This document shows, in pieces, positions 62,492-64,000 of a DNA stretch of 64,000 nt. The translations under genes and the position numbers were made by a program. The notes under the pieces are model-generated. The model was not told the DNA's origin. It ran no database searches and saw only the letters and a list, made by a program, of their open reading frames with translations. This DNA is from Pempheris klunzingeri (Eukaryota; Chordata; Actinopteri; Acropomatiformes; Pempheridae). How positions within the stretch are numbered: position 1 is the stretch's first letter; each line of letters opens with the position of its first letter. The DNA is taken from contig NC_092012.1 in NCBI RefSeq assembly GCF_042242105.1, forward strand, positions 9,243,470 through 9,307,469. The letters are read 5' to 3'.

Positions 62492-64000
62492 CTTTATTTA
62501 CCCAAATTAAACAATCAATAGGAAACTCAATGTTGCAAACGATTAAAACACATAAGCATGGAAAAGTATCAACGGAAAGTCTAACTATGGGCCCCTTAAA
62601 TAAACTGAGGTCAACAAACCCATATTGCAAGAGAAATCTAAATTGAACAAATCTGACCTGGTGAATGACAAAGAAAGGGGTATATATACACATAGGCTAG
62701 CCTACAGACAAACAAGGGGGGGTTCCAACTCCTTACCATTAAACACCTCAAAATAAACCCAACTGCCATTTAAAGATATAACACAAATAATACCAATATA
62801 TACTAAAACTACCCAAAACACAAAGAAATATCCACACTACATAATACAATACAACAACATGTTACTTTCTGGAAAATTCTGCAACTCAGAGCACCCCTGC
62901 CCAGCACTGGGATTTGAGACCTTCCACTTCCTGTGTTCCAGCATAAAATGGTGCCTTAAACTCCTCATCCCCCTTTTGCCAGGAACTCAGCAGCATGTGG
63001 AGAACCAAAGAGAAGGTAAAATGTATTAACTCAAAACCAGCTTGATAAACTTATGATAACTAAATGTTAACCAAAATGCGTGCACTCAAATTGGAGAACA
63101 ATATCATAATGTAAATCAAAGGAAAAATAAACATTCTTAAACCAAAAATTGTGTTGTAATTATTTGAACTGAAAGTGAACATTACTACATGGTGCCAAAG
63201 GTTGATGGGTACATCACACTGTACAACACCCTTAAGTAATTCATTCAGCTAAAGAGAATTTAAGCCTTAAGTGTCATACTTAAGGTGAAAACTAAAGGTG
63301 TTTTGTGTACCCGGCCACAGATCCCTAAATTGCCTTCCACTCCTCAAATTTTTACAGGTGTTCAAATTCAATAATGACTTTAAAACAAAACAAGCAATTC
63401 AGGATAATTCAGGCTGATTCTGTGGGGCCAGACAGAGATGACTGTCCAGTAGTACTCTGTGTGGCTGAATTACAAAATATAGTTAGGATGATGGACACGT
63501 GTTGTATTTTTGATATCCTTTATCGTCACTGCAGAGGCTGAAGGCATTTGTTGTAAGTCCCTTTGTACAAAAACATCTGCCAAATCAATCTAATATAATG
63601 TATTCAACAGAATGCTGGACAAATAGATACAGATGTATGATGGGCTACTTTCAGTCAGCGTTCAAGATCCATCGCTATAAATTTAAGGACATTTTAGGGG
63701 ACTAATGGTGACTTAGAAGATGGGGAAGGGGACTTTCATTGATTAGGGGGAAGTTAGATTAGAGTTAATTCTTTTATAATGCTGCATTCTACTCATGAAT
63801 AATGACATGTTTTGTCCTATTTAAGAATAATTATTTTTACACACTTTTCCTTAATTTTTTTGTATAGTTTTTAATGTTATGGTGCTTTTAATCTTTAGTT
63901 AAGAATTCCATTTGTGTGCTGCAGGGTGCAGAATATCATTAAATGTTTTTCCCATCACTTCCATTGCGCAGTGCTGTGGAGCAACACAGAAACTCGAGTC
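62492..64000. other. Intergenic DNA, nothing recognised
   Basis: AT-rich sequence with no supported exon, RNA gene or repeat that I can name. The short open frame reported across 62292-62693 on the minus strand overlaps the transposon edge and has no family features. Confidence 0.5.

Noticed and set aside
1-64000. CRISPR arrays, tRNA or rRNA genes, bacterial operons
   Set aside because: None seen; repeats are microsatellites or interspersed elements and the genes are spliced eukaryotic genes.

Overview
This is teleost fish nuclear DNA. The genes are intron-rich with GT-AG junctions, the intergenic and intronic DNA is AT-rich, and it carries many microsatellites and several teleost-type repeat families. 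I cannot name the species. Using splice sites and reading-phase continuity I rebuilt six protein-coding genes. Their order is ace2 (3' part, +), a novel IL-1 family gene (-), a FAD-dependent oxidoreductase (+), pir (+), vegfd/figf (+) and grpr (-). The gene set matches human Xp22.2, where ACE2, PIR, VEGFD and GRPR also lie together.

Region by region. 1-4902: the last nine exons of ace2, from the end of the peptidase domain through the membrane anchor and tail, followed by a roughly 1.8 kb 3' untranslated region. 7037-11922 (-): a seven-exon gene for 367 residues, with an N-terminal PDZ-like domain, an acidic/cysteine linker, a thrombin-like LVPR/G site and a C-terminal IL-1-type beta-trefoil. 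It matches what is known of the teleost-specific nIL-1F cytokine. 14654-18765 (+): a nine-exon gene for a 599-residue two-dinucleotide-fold FAD/NAD(P) oxidoreductase that resembles microbial N-hydroxylating monooxygenases; I know of no mammalian neighbour like it. 20755-35225 (+): pirin, nine coding exons and 290 residues, with introns holding GT arrays and a dead LINE. 36984-42090 (+): vegfd, eight coding exons and 311 residues, with a short C-terminal propeptide. 42091-50029: repeats, including a Tc1-like relic. 50030-57479 (-): grpr, four coding exons and 375 residues. 57480-64000: intergenic, with an intact-ended hAT-type non-autonomous element.

The genes are not an operon and share no pathway. 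Their grouping is conserved synteny. The notable change from the human order is that BMX, which lies between ACE2 and PIR in human, is not seen; the IL-1 family gene and the oxidoreductase occupy that interval. The most interesting points are the PDZ plus IL-1 architecture with a thrombin-like site, the oxidoreductase, and two unusual introns in grpr (a GC donor and an extra intron).
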